NCBI RefSeq assembly: GCF_023161965.1
Contig: NZ_JALNTY010000003.1
Span: forward strand, 43,271-107,270
DNA length: 64,000 nt
Direction of reading: 5' to 3'
Source: Anaerosoma tenue
GTDB taxonomy: Bacteria; Actinomycetota; Coriobacteriia; Anaerosomatales; Anaerosomataceae
This document shows, piece after piece, positions 36,380-46,293 of the stretch (position 1 is its first letter; every line of letters begins with the position of its first letter). The position numbers were made by a program, and so were the translations under genes. The notes below the pieces were generated by a model, which was given only the letters and a program-made list of their open reading frames with translations, was not told the DNA's origin and searched no databases.

Positions 36380-36974
36380 ACAGCGACCCCTTGGTGGACG
36401 GCACGCCGGTGACACGGGGATCGATCTCAACGGCCTCGCGCAAGGCGCGCGCGAGCGCCTTGAAGGCGGCTTCGATGATGTGGTGCGCGTTCTCACCCGC
36501 GAACGCCATCACGTGCACGGTGATGCCCGCGTTGGCCGCGAGCGCGATCATGAACTCCTTGGCGAGCGTGGTGTCGAACGTCCCGATGATCTCGATGGGC
36601 ACCTCCACGTCGTAGTGCAGCTGCCCTCTGCCGGAGATGTCGATGGCGGCGAGCACCATCGCCTCGTCCATCGGAACGAACGCCGACCCGAACCGGCGGA
36701 TGCCCGCGCGGTCGCCGAGCGCCGTGTCGATGGCCTGGCCGAGGCAGATGCCCACGTCCTCCACGGTGTGATGCGCATCCACCGCCAGATCGCCCACGGC
36801 GTCCACCTCGAGGTCGAAGAGCCCGTGACGCCCGAATGCGTCCAGCATGTGGTCGAAGAACGGCACGCCGGTGGCAACACTGGTGGCGCCTTCGCCGTCG
36901 AGCGACACGGTGACACCGATGTCGGTCTCCGAGGTCGATCGCCGGATCGTCGCTGTGCGCGTCATACCGCTCAC
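36378..36974 (-). CDS. hisB: Imidazoleglycerol-phosphate dehydratase
   Basis: This is the single-domain dehydratase of about 198 residues, without the fused phosphatase of enteric HisB. Metal-binding motifs are [17 protein letters not shown], the DISGRGQL region and [17 protein letters not shown]. It makes imidazole acetol phosphate. The GTG at 36974 overlaps the hisC stop (GTGA); ATG at 36965 is the alternative. No histidinol-phosphate phosphatase gene was recognised in the window. Confidence 0.96.
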   Translation of the reverse strand: MSGMTRTATIRRSTSETDIGVTVSLDGEGATSVATGVPFFDHMLDAFGRHGLFDLEVDAVGDLAVDAHHTVEDVGICLGQAIDTALGDRAGIRRFGSAFVPMDEAMVLAAIDISGRGQLHYDVEVPIEIIGTFDTTLAKEFMIALAANAGITVHVMAFAGENAHHIIEAAFKALARALREAVEIDPRVTGVPSTKGSL

Positions 36975-38107
36975 CGGTCCTGTTCCAGATGCCTGTTGGC
37001 GGTCGCGTTCACCCCGAAGTGCCGTGACGCGTGCTTGCGGGCGAGGATCTCGTCCATCGCCTGGAGGAAGCGATCCACCTCCTCCTCAGTACCCACCGTG
37101 ACCCGGAGACAGTCCTCCAGGCCCGGCGTGCGGGAGAGATCGCGAACCAGTATCGAGTGGTCGTGCAGGAGGTCGCGCCATATGGCTGCGGCTTGCTCCA
37201 CGCGGAACAGCACGAAGTTCGCCTCCGAGGGGAACACGGCCACCTCGGACATCTCGGCGAGTCCGTGCACGAGGCGATCGCGGTTGCGCATCGTCTCCCG
37301 CACCCCTGCCTCGAACACCATGCGCTCCCTGAACGCGAGGGACGCGGCCACCTGCGTGAACCGGTTGACCGAGTACGGCTGCCGCACCTTGGTAAGCTCC
37401 CGTACCACGTCCGCGTGTGCGAGCAGGTACCCCGCGCGCAACCCCGCCAGCGAGAACGCCTTGGAGAACGTACGCAGGATGGCGAGGTTGGGGTGCCGCT
37501 CCATGTGCGGCCGCATCGTCTGCCGGCTGAATTCGAAATACGCCTCGTCCACGAGCACGAGCGCGTCCGTCGCGTTGAGCAGCTCGATCAGCAGCGTCTC
37601 GGCGGTCATCGTACCGGTAGGGTTGTTGGGGTTCGAGATCACCACGATGTCGGGATCCTGGTCGGCCACGGCGGCCATCAGCGCCTCGCCGTCCACCTCG
37701 AACTCCGCGTTGCGCGGGACCTCGACCACCCGGGTGCCGGTCACGCGCGCATCGATCTCATACATCGCGAACGTCGGCGGCATGTCGACGAGCTTCCTGC
37801 CAGGGCCTCCCCAGGCGAGGATGATGTCGAGGATGATCTCATCGCCGCCGTTGCCCACCAGCACGTTGGCCGCATCGAGTCCGTTCGCCTGCGCGATCAG
37901 CTCACGGAGCCGTGTCGCCAGCGGATCGGGGTACCGGTTGAATGGGATGTCGAACCGCACACGGTCAGCCAGCTTCTCAAGCACCTCGCCGGGCAGGTTC
38001 CGGGGATTCTCGTTCGCCGAGAGGTTGATCTCCGCGCGCACATCCTTGGCGTCGTAGGCGACGAGGTCGGCGAGCTCCGCGCGAGGAGGGCGAAGGCGTT
38101 CCATCAC
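36971..38107 (-). CDS. hisC: Histidinol-phosphate aminotransferase
   Basis: The PLP enzyme of about 378 residues converts imidazole acetol phosphate to histidinol phosphate. It shows [43 protein letters not shown] and the PLP lysine in [19 protein letters not shown] 38107 overlaps the hisD stop with GGAGG 8 bp upstream; the ATG at 38104 is equally possible. Confidence 0.96.
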   Translation of the reverse strand: MMERLRPPRAELADLVAYDAKDVRAEINLSANENPRNLPGEVLEKLADRVRFDIPFNRYPDPLATRLRELIAQANGLDAANVLVGNGGDEIILDIILAWGGPGRKLVDMPPTFAMYEIDARVTGTRVVEVPRNAEFEVDGEALMAAVADQDPDIVVISNPNNPTGTMTAETLLIELLNATDALVLVDEAYFEFSRQTMRPHMERHPNLAILRTFSKAFSLAGLRAGYLLAHADVVRELTKVRQPYSVNRFTQVAASLAFRERMVFEAGVRETMRNRDRLVHGLAEMSEVAVFPSEANFVLFRVEQAAAIWRDLLHDHSILVRDLSRTPGLEDCLRVTVGTEEEVDRFLQAMDEILARKHASRHFGVNATANRHLEQDR

Positions 38108-39420
38108 GACTCATCCTCCACCCCGAAAACGGCCGCCAGCCGAAGGCCTACGGCAGCCGCGTGCGCCTCGAGTCCCTCGGCCTCGGCGATGGTCATGATC
38201 GTGGCGCCGTCGGCCTCGAGCGCCTGGAGCGAGTAGCTGAGAACCGACGACTTCTTCACGAAGTCGTCGACGGACAGCGGCGACGAGAACCGCGCCGTGC
38301 CGCCCGTGGGCAGCACGTGGTTGGGACCGGCCACGTAGTCGCCCACGCTCTCCGGCGTCCACGGGCCGAGGAAGATCGCCCCCGCGTTCCTGATCGAGCC
38401 GAGCAGCTCGAACGGCTCGGCCATCTGCACCTCGAGATGCTCCGGCGCGATCGTGTTCGCCGCATCCAGCGCCACGTCGATGTCGGGGCAGACGATGATG
38501 ACGCCGTTGTCGGTGAGCGACCGCTCGATCACGTCCGCCCGCGACGACGCGGCGAGAAGCTCCCGCAGGGCGAGTTCGACGCGCCCCGGCAGGTCCTCGT
38601 CGGTGGTGACCAGGTACGTGGCCGCACGGGGATCGTGCTCCGCCTGCGCCATCAGGTCGATGGCCACGAACATCGGCTCGGCGGTCTCGTCAGCGAGTAT
38701 GAGCACCTCCGACGGGCCAGCGAGCATGTCTATCCCAACATCGCCCATCACGAGCTTCTTGGCCGCGGTCACATACGCGTTGCCCGGGCCGGTGATCTTG
38801 TCCACCCGCGGGATCGACGCCGTTCCGTACGCCAGTGCGGCGACCGCCTGGGCGCCGCCGACCTTGTAGATCTCGGTGACGCCCGCCTCGGCGGCGGCAG
38901 CCAGCGTGTACGGGTTCACCCGGCCGTCGGCGTCGGGCGGCACGACCATCGCGATCTCCTCAACGCCGGCCACGATCGCGGGGATCGCGTTCATGAGCAC
39001 CGAAGAGGGGTAGCACGCCCGCCCTCCGGGCACGTAGATGCCCGCGCGTGCGATCGGGTTGATCTGCTGGCCGAGCAGCACGCCGCCCTCCACGGTGGTG
39101 AACCAGCTCTGACGGACCTCGCGCTGGTGGAAGTCCTCGATCGCCAGGGCGGCGGTCGCGATGGCGCTGCGGAACTCGTCGCCCACCTCGGCCACGGCAG
39201 CCTCGATCTCGTCGTCGCTCACGCGGAGGTCGGTGAGCTCGGCCTTGTCGAACTGCGCCGTGTACTCGCGCAGCGCTTCGTCTCCCCGCCGCCGTACGTC
39301 GTCGATGATGCGCTGGGCGACGCCGAGGACCTCGATGTCGATGCCGCCTGTCCGTGGCACGTCGGCCGGATCGAGCCAGCGGCCACGCTCCAGGTCGATG
39401 CGACGCATCATCACGATCAT
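38104..39420 (-). CDS. hisD: Histidinol dehydrogenase
   Basis: The 438-residue zinc enzyme performs the last two oxidations to histidine. Characteristic motifs are YVPGGRACYPSSVLM, GGAQAVAALAYGT, DKITGPGNAYVTAAKK, DMLAGPSEVLI and the late AGPNHVLPTGGTARF. The length is standard. It lies 6 bp after hisG and overlaps hisC. Confidence 0.97.
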   Translation of the reverse strand: MIVMMRRIDLERGRWLDPADVPRTGGIDIEVLGVAQRIIDDVRRRGDEALREYTAQFDKAELTDLRVSDDEIEAAVAEVGDEFRSAIATAALAIEDFHQREVRQSWFTTVEGGVLLGQQINPIARAGIYVPGGRACYPSSVLMNAIPAIVAGVEEIAMVVPPDADGRVNPYTLAAAAEAGVTEIYKVGGAQAVAALAYGTASIPRVDKITGPGNAYVTAAKKLVMGDVGIDMLAGPSEVLILADETAEPMFVAIDLMAQAEHDPRAATYLVTTDEDLPGRVELALRELLAASSRADVIERSLTDNGVIIVCPDIDVALDAANTIAPEHLEVQMAEPFELLGSIRNAGAIFLGPWTPESVGDYVAGPNHVLPTGGTARFSSPLSVDDFVKKSSVLSYSLQALEADGATIMTIAEAEGLEAHAAAVGLRLAAVFGVEDES

Positions 39421-39426
39421 CCTCTC

Positions 39427-40095
39427 CTAGTAGGCGCCGGATGCCGCGGCAAGGGCCGTGGCGAGGCCGGTCACACGTTCACTGTCGGTCTTGAGGCTCA
39501 CCGGGTTGGCCACGAACCGTGCCGTGGACGTGAGCACGTCGTCGACGATCCTCAGACGGTTCTCCGCGAGCGTCCGCCCGGTCGCCGTGATATCCACGAC
39601 CTGGTCGGCCAGACCGATGAGTGGGGCCAGTTCGATATTGCCCGAAAGCTTGACGAGTTCCACCTGCAGCCCGCGTGCGGCATAGTGCGCCTCCGTCACC
39701 CGCGGGTACTTCGTGGCCACTCGGATCACGCCGAGGTGCCGGTAGATCTCGGCCACGCTGCGCTCGGCGTCCTCCGGCTCGGCGACCACGAAGCGGCAGG
39801 CGCCGAAGCCCAGGTCGACCATCTCCACAACGTCGAGATCCGCCTCCACGAGCGTGTCCTTGCCCGCCACGGCCACGTCGACGGCCCCATACGCCACGTA
39901 GACCGGTATGTCGGTGGGCTTGCCGATGATGTACTCGATATCCCCTGCCCTGACGGTGAGCTGTCTGCCAGGGTCGCTGAGCCCTGTGGTGTCGTAGCCG
40001 GCGCGTTCGAGCAACGCCACCGACTCCGCGTACAGCGACCCCTTGGGAAGCGCCATACGGATCATGCGTCCATCACGTCCACGACGCGCGATCAT
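39427..40095 (-). CDS. hisG: ATP phosphoribosyltransferase, short form
   Basis: This is the short form of the first, feedback-regulated enzyme of histidine synthesis (about 210-222 residues); it lacks the C-terminal regulatory domain and needs HisZ. Motifs include RMALPKGSLYAE, GADIEY-like GDIEYIIGKP, VAGKDTLVEAD and the DITATGRTLAEN phosphoribosyl pyrophosphate loop. The first ATG at 40095 overlaps the hisZ stop (ATGA). The conserved N-terminus begins near the ATGs at 40065 or 40056, so the true start is uncertain. Confidence 0.95.
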   Translation of the reverse strand: MIARRGRDGRMIRMALPKGSLYAESVALLERAGYDTTGLSDPGRQLTVRAGDIEYIIGKPTDIPVYVAYGAVDVAVAGKDTLVEADLDVVEMVDLGFGACRFVVAEPEDAERSVAEIYRHLGVIRVATKYPRVTEAHYAARGLQVELVKLSGNIELAPLIGLADQVVDITATGRTLAENRLRIVDDVLTSTARFVANPVSLKTDSERVTGLATALAAASGAY

Positions 40096-41390
40096 CCGGC
40101 ATCGCCTCCACGAGTCGCCCAGGTCTCGCGCGGTGGGGCGGGCAGCGGGTCGCCGAGCGGCGTCGCGCCTTCGCCCGCACGATCCACCCGCACGATGACC
40201 TCGCCGTCCACCTCGAGCGCCTCGAGTGCGCCGAACTCGTCCGCCTCACGGACCAGCCCCGCGCCCGAGCGCCCTGCAGCCAGTCGTACGCGCCACCCCG
40301 CTGAACGCAACCGCATGCCGGCGGCGAACACGTCATCCGGCGTACGCCCGCCCACCACGGCGTCCAGCGGTGGCACGCGGGGAGTGCGCCCCTGCTCGGC
40401 GAGTGCGATCATCAGCCGTTCGAGCCCGAGCGCGAACCCGGCGGCTGGAGCCGGACGGCCGAACGTGGAGAGCAGACGGTCGTAACGGCCGCCCCCGGCC
40501 AGCGGGAGTCCGAGACCCGGCGCGTACGCCTCGATCTGGAGGCCGGTGTAGTAGCCGAACGACCGCATGATGCCGAAATCAACCTGTACCCGGTCGCCGT
40601 AGCCAAGCGCATCGAGCGTCCGCCAGGTCTCACGCACCGCGCAGACAGCCTCCGCGCAACCACACGCGAGGGTGAGCGCGGCGCATCGGTCGAGGGCGTC
40701 ACGCCCGCCACGGATACCGGGGAGCTCCACGAATGCGAGCGCGAGGTCCGGATCCAGATCCTCTCGCCCGGCGAGCCGCCCGATCTCGACCAGGTTGCGC
40801 GACTGCGCCGCCGCCACCATGGCCTCGCGCCACTCGCGGGAGCCGCCAGCGCCCTCCAGCAGGCCCCGTAGGACCTCCGCCGTACCGAGTCCGATCGTGA
40901 ACGATTCGAGACCCGCGGCTTCCAGCGCGGCGATGAGCAGCAGCACGACCTCCGTGTCGGCCGCGGGACCCGCCGCACCGATGAGCTCGACGCCCACCTG
41001 GGTGAACTGCCGGGCCTGGCCACGCAGCGACGCGTGCTCCCTGAAGACCTCGGTGGCGTACCGGATGCGATGCGGTCCGGGTGCGCCGGAGAGCCTGGAC
41101 GCCGCCACGCGCGCGATCGGCACGGTCATCTCCGGACGCAAAGCGAGCAGGGCGCCGTCCAGGTCGAAGAGACGGAACGCGGAACGCTCCAGCTCGCCCG
41201 GAATGCCGCTCGCGAGCGTGGCCGACTGCTCCACCACCGGTGTCTCCACCGGGTCGTACCCCCATGAGGAGAACACCGCCGATATATCGCCGGCCACGAT
41301 CTCCCGCTCACGGGCCTCCTGGAACAGAACGTCCCTGAAGCCACGCGGCGTGACGGGCTTCACAGGCTGCTCGGGGTCAAGCGGCTCCAC
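40092..41390 (-). CDS. hisZ: ATP phosphoribosyltransferase regulatory subunit
   Basis: The protein is about 432 residues and resembles histidyl-tRNA synthetase without a tRNA-binding role; it activates and regulates short-form HisG. The class II core is seen in TPRGFRDVL, ALRPEMTVPIARV, ATEVFREHASLRGQARQFTQ and AGGGRYDRLL. GTG 41390 has GGAGGAGGACC upstream. As the first gene of the his operon it lies 32 bp from the predicted -10. Confidence 0.92.
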   Translation of the reverse strand: MEPLDPEQPVKPVTPRGFRDVLFQEAREREIVAGDISAVFSSWGYDPVETPVVEQSATLASGIPGELERSAFRLFDLDGALLALRPEMTVPIARVAASRLSGAPGPHRIRYATEVFREHASLRGQARQFTQVGVELIGAAGPAADTEVVLLLIAALEAAGLESFTIGLGTAEVLRGLLEGAGGSREWREAMVAAAQSRNLVEIGRLAGREDLDPDLALAFVELPGIRGGRDALDRCAALTLACGCAEAVCAVRETWRTLDALGYGDRVQVDFGIMRSFGYYTGLQIEAYAPGLGLPLAGGGRYDRLLSTFGRPAPAAGFALGLERLMIALAEQGRTPRVPPLDAVVGGRTPDDVFAAGMRLRSAGWRVRLAAGRSGAGLVREADEFGALEALEVDGEVIVRVDRAGEGATPLGDPLPAPPRETWATRGGDAG

Positions 41391-41421
41391 TCCTGGTCCT
41401 CCTCCGACGATCGACGGGCGT

Positions 41422-41449
41422 ACTTTATCACAGTAGAGTGATACAGCAA
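41422..41449 (-). promoter_or_regulatory. Promoter of the his operon with dyad operator in the spacer
   Basis: On the minus strand TTGCTG (41444-41449) and TAAAGT (41422-41427) are separated by 16 bp. The perfect dyad TATCAC-N6-GTGATA (41426-41443) fills the spacer, so a bound repressor would block RNA polymerase. A TrpR-family YerC/HisR-like gene lies 3.5 kb upstream and is the natural candidate; binding is inferred. Confidence 0.65.
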
Positions 41450-41501
41450 CGGAGTATCCCACGTGGCAGGCGGGGCGTCAACCGCCGCGTTCGAGCCGGG
41501 A

Positions 41502-44500
41502 TCAGGCCTCCCGGACGGCGTCCGCCCCCAGCAACTCCTTGAGCTCCGCGTGCAATCCCGCCGAGGAAGCATCCACCCGATGTTCTTCCCCCATCTTGAG
41601 CTGCTTCGTCCCGTTGCCTGTGAGCAGATGCACCACGACACTGTCACGCCCCGGATACCGCGCAAGGATCTCCTTGAACCGAGAGCCGTTGCCGTTGCCG
41701 AGCTCCTCGATCGGCGCCCGTATCATCAGCGTGCCCGGAGGACGCTCGAACCTCCCGTCGGTGGAGAGAGGCTCGACCTCGTGCGCGATCAGCTTGAGCC
41801 CCCGGTCGGACCTCTCGACCTTGGCACGCATCCGCACGACCGTGTCCACCCCGACCACGTCGCGATACTTGTCGTACGTCTGCGGGAAGAGCACGCCTTC
41901 CATCGACCCCTCGAGATCCTCGAGCCTGAACGTGGCCATGAGCTTGCCGGCCTTCGTGGCGATGCGCTCGAACGAGGAGACGATCCCGGCGAACCAACCG
42001 CTCTGGCCGTCGCGGAACTCCTCGGCCTGTCCGAGGGACAGCGTACGCGCCTGCTCGATCAGACCGCGGATCTCCGACAGCGGATGGTCGGACACATAGA
42101 TGCCGAGCATCTCCTTCTCGAAGGCGAGCTTCATGCCCTTGTCCCACTCGTCGCCGTTGGGCGGCTCGACGCTGTCGTCCATGCCGTGCTCCTCGGCCCC
42201 GAACAGGTCGAACATCGAGGTCTGCCCGCAGTCGGCGTCGCGCTGACGCTTGATCGCGCCCTCCACGCACTGGTCCATCATCGAGAGGAGATGCTTGCGC
42301 GTGTATCCCGTGGAGTCGAACGCGCCCGCCTTGATGAGCGCCTCGAGCGTCTTCTTGTTGGCCTGGCGCATATCCACACGGTCACAGAAGTCGTTGAGCG
42401 AGCCGAACGGTCCGTTCGCCTTGCGCTCGGCCACGATGGTCTCGACGACACCCTCGCCCACGTTCCTGATGCCCGCGAGCCCGAAACGGATGCCGTCCTC
42501 AACCGCCGTGAAGTCCTTGCCCGAGGAGTTCACGTCGGGCGGCAGCACTTTGATCCCCGCCTGGTTGCAGGCCGCGATGTAGCGCACGATCGTCTCGCTC
42601 TTGCCCGTGTAGCTGGTGAGCACCGCGGCCATGTACTCGAGCGGGTAGTGCGCCTTGAGATAGGCGGTCTGATACGAGACGAGGCCGTACGCGGCGGCGT
42701 GGCTCTTGTTGAACGCGTACTCGCCGAACTTGCGCATGTCGGCCCACACGCGCTTCGCCACCTTGAGGTCGTAGCCGCGCTCGGCGGCGCCGGACATGAA
42801 CTCCGGCTCGAGCGCGTCGACGATCTCCATCTTCTTCTTGCCCATGCCCTTGCGGAGCTTGTCCGCCTTGGCCGCCGAGAAGCCGCCCATCTCCATGGTG
42901 ATGCGCATCGCCTGTTCCTGATAGACGATTGCGCCGTAGGTCTCCTCAAGGATGTGCTTGATGCGGTCGTCGTAGTACGTGATGGCGGCACGGCCGTGCT
43001 TACGGGCGATGAAGTCCGGGATGGAATCCATCGGGCCCGGACGGTACAGCGCCACCACGGCGACCAGGTCAGCGAAGCGCGTGGGCTTCAGGTCGCGCAG
43101 CACGCGCTTCATGCCCGGCGACTCCACCTGGAACACGCCGTCGGTGTCGGAGCGCTGCAGGAGCTTCCACGTCTTCGGGTCGTCCATCGGGATCGTATCG
43201 AGATCGATCGTCTCCCCGTGGTGTTCCTCGATGGCCGCAACCGCCTTCGCGAGCACGGTGAGCGTCCTCAGGCCGAGGAAGTCCATCTTGAGCAGGCCGA
43301 GGTCGGCGATGACCGTGCCCTCGTACTGCGTGATGACCGAACCGCCCTTGGTGTCGAGCTTGACCGGGGTGTAGTAGTGCAGCGGATCGCGGCAGATCAC
43401 CACCGCGGCTGCATGGATACCTTCGCCGCGCACCACGTTCTCGAGCGAAAGCGCCGAGTCGATGATGCGCTTGGTGTCCACGTCACCTTTGTACGCGTCG
43501 CGCAGGTCGGGGTTGTCGCGCAACGCGATACTGAGGTCCGAGAGCGCCTTGTCGTCGTCGCCCTTGCGGTCGATGCGCTCGGGGACGAGCTTGGCCACCT
43601 TGTCGGGGATCGAGTATGGATAGCCGAGCACCCGCCCCGCGTCACGGATGGCGGCGCGCGCCTTCATGGTGGAGTACGTGATCACCTGCGCGACCTTGTC
43701 CTCGCCGTACTTCTGGCGCACGTACTCGATGACCTCGCCTCGCCGCTCGTCATCGAAGTCGATGTCGATATCGGGCATCTCGGTGCGTTCGGGGTTGAGG
43801 AACCGCTCGAACAGCAGCCCGTGCTCCAATGGATCGAGGTTGGTGATGCCCAATGCGTAACTGATGATCGAGCCGGCGGCCGAACCACGGCCCGGCCCGA
43901 CGCCGATGTTGTTCGCCTTCGCCCACTTCACGAAGTCGGCCACGATCAGGAAGTACGCCGACAGGCCCTTCGAGGTGATCACCTCGAGCTCCGTCTCGAG
44001 CCGCTCCATCGGCTCCCCCGGCACGGGGGCGCCGTAGCGCTGCTCGAGGCCCGCGACGCACTCGGCACGCAGATGGTCGTCTTCCGAACGGCCCTGCGGC
44101 GTCTCGAAGACCGGCAGGATGATCTTGCCGAACTCGAGGGAGATGTCGCACCTGGCCGCCACCTCCACGGTGTTGGCGAGCGCCTCGGGATACTCAGGCA
44201 GCGCGGCGGCCATCTCGTCGTAGCTCTTCAGGTAGAACTGGTCCGAGGAGAACCGCATCCGCGCGCGGTCGTCCACGGTGGAACCCGTGCCGATGCAGAG
44301 CAGCAGGTCCTGCGCCTCATGGTCCTCGGCCATCACATAGTGGATGTCGTTGGTGGCCACCAGCCCGATGCCCATCTCGGCGCCCATCCGGGCGATCTCG
44401 GCGTTGAGCTCCTTCTGCGTCACGCCGTTGTCCGCGGTGATCCCTTGCTCCTGGATCTCAAGGTAGAAGTCATCACCGAACAGACGGGCGTACGTCTCGG

Positions 44501-44969
44501 CCCAGCGATGCGCCGCGGCCAGATCGCCCTGCTCGATGGATTTGCTCACGATGCCGCTCATACACGCCGACGTGCAGACGATGCCCTCGTGGTACTCCTC
44601 CAGGAGCGAAAGGTCCACACGCGGCTTGTAGTAGAAACCGTTGACCGACGCCTCGCTGGCGATGGCCATCAGATTGCGGTAACCCACCTCGTTCTTCGCG
44701 AGCAGGAGGAGGTGGTAGAGAGCGGGTTTGCCCTCGCGTTTGGTGCGCGACTCGGGCGTGAAGTACGCCTCGCAGCCGATGATCGGCTTGATGCCGCCCT
44801 TCTTGGCCGCGCGGTAGAACTCCACTGCCCCGTACATCGCGCCGTGGTCGGTGAGAGCGAGCGTGTCCTGGCCGACCTCGATGGCGCGATCCACGAGACG
44901 CGAGATCCGCGCATGCCCGTCGAGCAGCGAGTACTCCGAGTGCGTATGGAGGTGGACGAAACCCGACAT
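41502..44969 (-). CDS. dnaE: DNA polymerase III subunit alpha
   Basis: The 1155-residue replicative polymerase has an N-terminal PHP domain (HLHTHSEYSLLDG, LTDHGAMYG), the C-family catalytic core with PDIDIDFDDERR near residue 400 and GPGRGSAAGS, the FNKSHAAAYG segment and a C-terminal OB-fold region. The length fits DnaE1. It begins 3 bp after the TrpR-family regulator gene, so the two are likely co-transcribed. The large open frame on the opposite strand is a codon-bias shadow. Confidence 0.98.
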   Translation of the reverse strand: MSGFVHLHTHSEYSLLDGHARISRLVDRAIEVGQDTLALTDHGAMYGAVEFYRAAKKGGIKPIIGCEAYFTPESRTKREGKPALYHLLLLAKNEVGYRNLMAIASEASVNGFYYKPRVDLSLLEEYHEGIVCTSACMSGIVSKSIEQGDLAAAHRWAETYARLFGDDFYLEIQEQGITADNGVTQKELNAEIARMGAEMGIGLVATNDIHYVMAEDHEAQDLLLCIGTGSTVDDRARMRFSSDQFYLKSYDEMAAALPEYPEALANTVEVAARCDISLEFGKIILPVFETPQGRSEDDHLRAECVAGLEQRYGAPVPGEPMERLETELEVITSKGLSAYFLIVADFVKWAKANNIGVGPGRGSAAGSIISYALGITNLDPLEHGLLFERFLNPERTEMPDIDIDFDDERRGEVIEYVRQKYGEDKVAQVITYSTMKARAAIRDAGRVLGYPYSIPDKVAKLVPERIDRKGDDDKALSDLSIALRDNPDLRDAYKGDVDTKRIIDSALSLENVVRGEGIHAAAVVICRDPLHYYTPVKLDTKGGSVITQYEGTVIADLGLLKMDFLGLRTLTVLAKAVAAIEEHHGETIDLDTIPMDDPKTWKLLQRSDTDGVFQVESPGMKRVLRDLKPTRFADLVAVVALYRPGPMDSIPDFIARKHGRAAITYYDDRIKHILEETYGAIVYQEQAMRITMEMGGFSAAKADKLRKGMGKKKMEIVDALEPEFMSGAAERGYDLKVAKRVWADMRKFGEYAFNKSHAAAYGLVSYQTAYLKAHYPLEYMAAVLTSYTGKSETIVRYIAACNQAGIKVLPPDVNSSGKDFTAVEDGIRFGLAGIRNVGEGVVETIVAERKANGPFGSLNDFCDRVDMRQANKKTLEALIKAGAFDSTGYTRKHLLSMMDQCVEGAIKRQRDADCGQTSMFDLFGAEEHGMDDSVEPPNGDEWDKGMKLAFEKEMLGIYVSDHPLSEIRGLIEQARTLSLGQAEEFRDGQSGWFAGIVSSFERIATKAGKLMATFRLEDLEGSMEGVLFPQTYDKYRDVVGVDTVVRMRAKVERSDRGLKLIAHEVEPLSTDGRFERPPGTLMIRAPIEELGNGNGSRFKEILARYPGRDSVVVHLLTGNGTKQLKMGEEHRVDASSAGLHAELKELLGADAVREA

Positions 44970-44972
44970 GTC

Positions 44973-45284
44973 CTACGCCTCGCCGCCTTCCGCGGACGGG
45001 CCCAGCCGGTCGATGACGGTGGGGTAACCCTCGGCACCATAGTTGAGGCTGCGGTTGACGCGGCTGATCGTGGTGGACGACGCGCCGGTGATCTCCTGGA
45101 TGCGGGTATAGTGCTCGCCGGCGTGAAGCATGCGCGCCACGGCGAGCCGCTGGGCCATGTCCTGGATCTCCCGGATGGTCGCTACGTCGAGCAGGAACGC
45201 ATACCGCTCGTCATCATTCTCAAGCACGCCGAAGGCGGCCAGAAGAGCCTCTACCTCGGCCGTGCGAAGGCGTTCTGAAGACAA
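44973..45284 (-). CDS. TrpR-family transcriptional regulator (YerC/HisR-like)
   Basis: The 103-residue protein matches YerC/YecD of the TrpR-like superfamily, including TIREIQDMAQRLAVARML and the helix-turn-helix YTRIQEITGASSTTISRVNR. RegPrecise-style studies link such proteins (HisR) to histidine biosynthesis genes in other bacteria. TTG 45284 is chosen because GGGGG lies 8 bp upstream and the N-terminus (LSSERL) fits the family. The his operon with a promoter dyad is nearby. An extended -10 (TGC-TAGTAT) is at 45330-45335. The ligand is presumed to be histidine. Confidence 0.88.
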   Translation of the reverse strand: MSSERLRTAEVEALLAAFGVLENDDERYAFLLDVATIREIQDMAQRLAVARMLHAGEHYTRIQEITGASSTTISRVNRSLNYGAEGYPTVIDRLGPSAEGGEA

Positions 45285-45427
45285 CGTGCGATCCCCCTTC
45301 GACGGGCCGGTGCGCAAGATGGTGTATCCATACTAGCACCCGGACGCGACATGATGGGGCACGAGAGACTGGCCGGCACTGGTTTCCGATGGGCGGTCGG
45401 CAGAGGACTCAGCCGATCAGACGCACG

Positions 45428-46177
45428 CTACACCACGCGGTTGACGAGGCTGCCGATCCCGCCGACCTTGATCTCCACCACATCGCCGGCGCGCATCGGC
45501 CCCACCCCGGATGGGGTACCTGTGAGCACCACATCACCAGGCAGCAAGGTCATCACGTGGCTCACGAAGCTCACGAGTTCGTAGGGATCGAAGATCATGT
45601 CCGAGGTGGAGGTCGATTGGCGCAGTTCCCCGTTCACGTAGCTCTCGAGCGTGGTGTCGCACGGGTCGATGTCGGTCTCCACCCAGGGGCCGAGCGGGCA
45701 GAACGAGTCGAAGCCCTTGGCGCGGGTCCACTGACCGTCCTTGCGTTGGTGGGCCCTGCTGGTCACGTCGTTGGCGCACGTGCAGCCGAGCACGCACGTC
45801 CGTGCCTGTTCGGGCGTCACGTTGTGCGTGCGGCGGCCTATCACGAGCGCCAACTCGGCCTCGTAGTCCACGGTCTCCACGCCCTCGGGGATGCGTATCT
45901 CGGCTCCGTGCCCCGTGACGGAGGTCGGCGGCTTGAGGAAGATCACCGGTTCGTCGGGGAGATCGTGCCCCATCTCCGTCGCATGCGCCCGGTAGTTGAG
46001 CCCTGCGCACACGATCTTGGTAGGCACGGTGGGCGCGAGCAGCTGGGCGTGCGGGAGCGGTACGATACCCTCCGGCTCCCATGCGGCGAACGGCTCGTCC
46101 GAGATGAGCGTCACCGTGCTTTCGTCGGCAAGACCGTACCGAACGTCCTGCTCATGGAACAGCCGAACGACGCGCAT
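45428..46177 (-). CDS. Fumarylacetoacetate hydrolase family protein
   Basis: The protein is about 249 residues and has the FAH fold: KIVCAGLNYRAHATEMG, FLKPPTSVTG, the metal site around TVDYEAELALVIG and CANDVTSRAHQ, and VVLTGTPSGVG. Members hydrolyse C-C bonds or decarboxylate acylpyruvates and oxaloacetate; the substrate here is unknown. ATG 46177 is used, but GTG 46183 has the better spacing from GAGGAG. It stands alone between dnaE/hisR and an MFS gene. Confidence 0.88.
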   Translation of the reverse strand: MRVVRLFHEQDVRYGLADESTVTLISDEPFAAWEPEGIVPLPHAQLLAPTVPTKIVCAGLNYRAHATEMGHDLPDEPVIFLKPPTSVTGHGAEIRIPEGVETVDYEAELALVIGRRTHNVTPEQARTCVLGCTCANDVTSRAHQRKDGQWTRAKGFDSFCPLGPWVETDIDPCDTTLESYVNGELRQSTSTSDMIFDPYELVSFVSHVMTLLPGDVVLTGTPSGVGPMRAGDVVEIKVGGIGSLVNRVV

Positions 46178-46293
46178 ACGCACCCCGTCTCCTCGCAAGT
46201 CCGCCATACGGGGCGATCGCCGGTGATCCCCCTTACCCTGTGTCGTTTTTCAACATGCCCACCTGCGATTCCTGCTCGCGCGGGCGAACGACT

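Noticed and set aside
41463-45278. A 1271-codon open frame on the plus strand.
   Set aside because: It is the reverse shadow of dnaE, which has full family motifs; high GC suppresses stops on the opposite strand.
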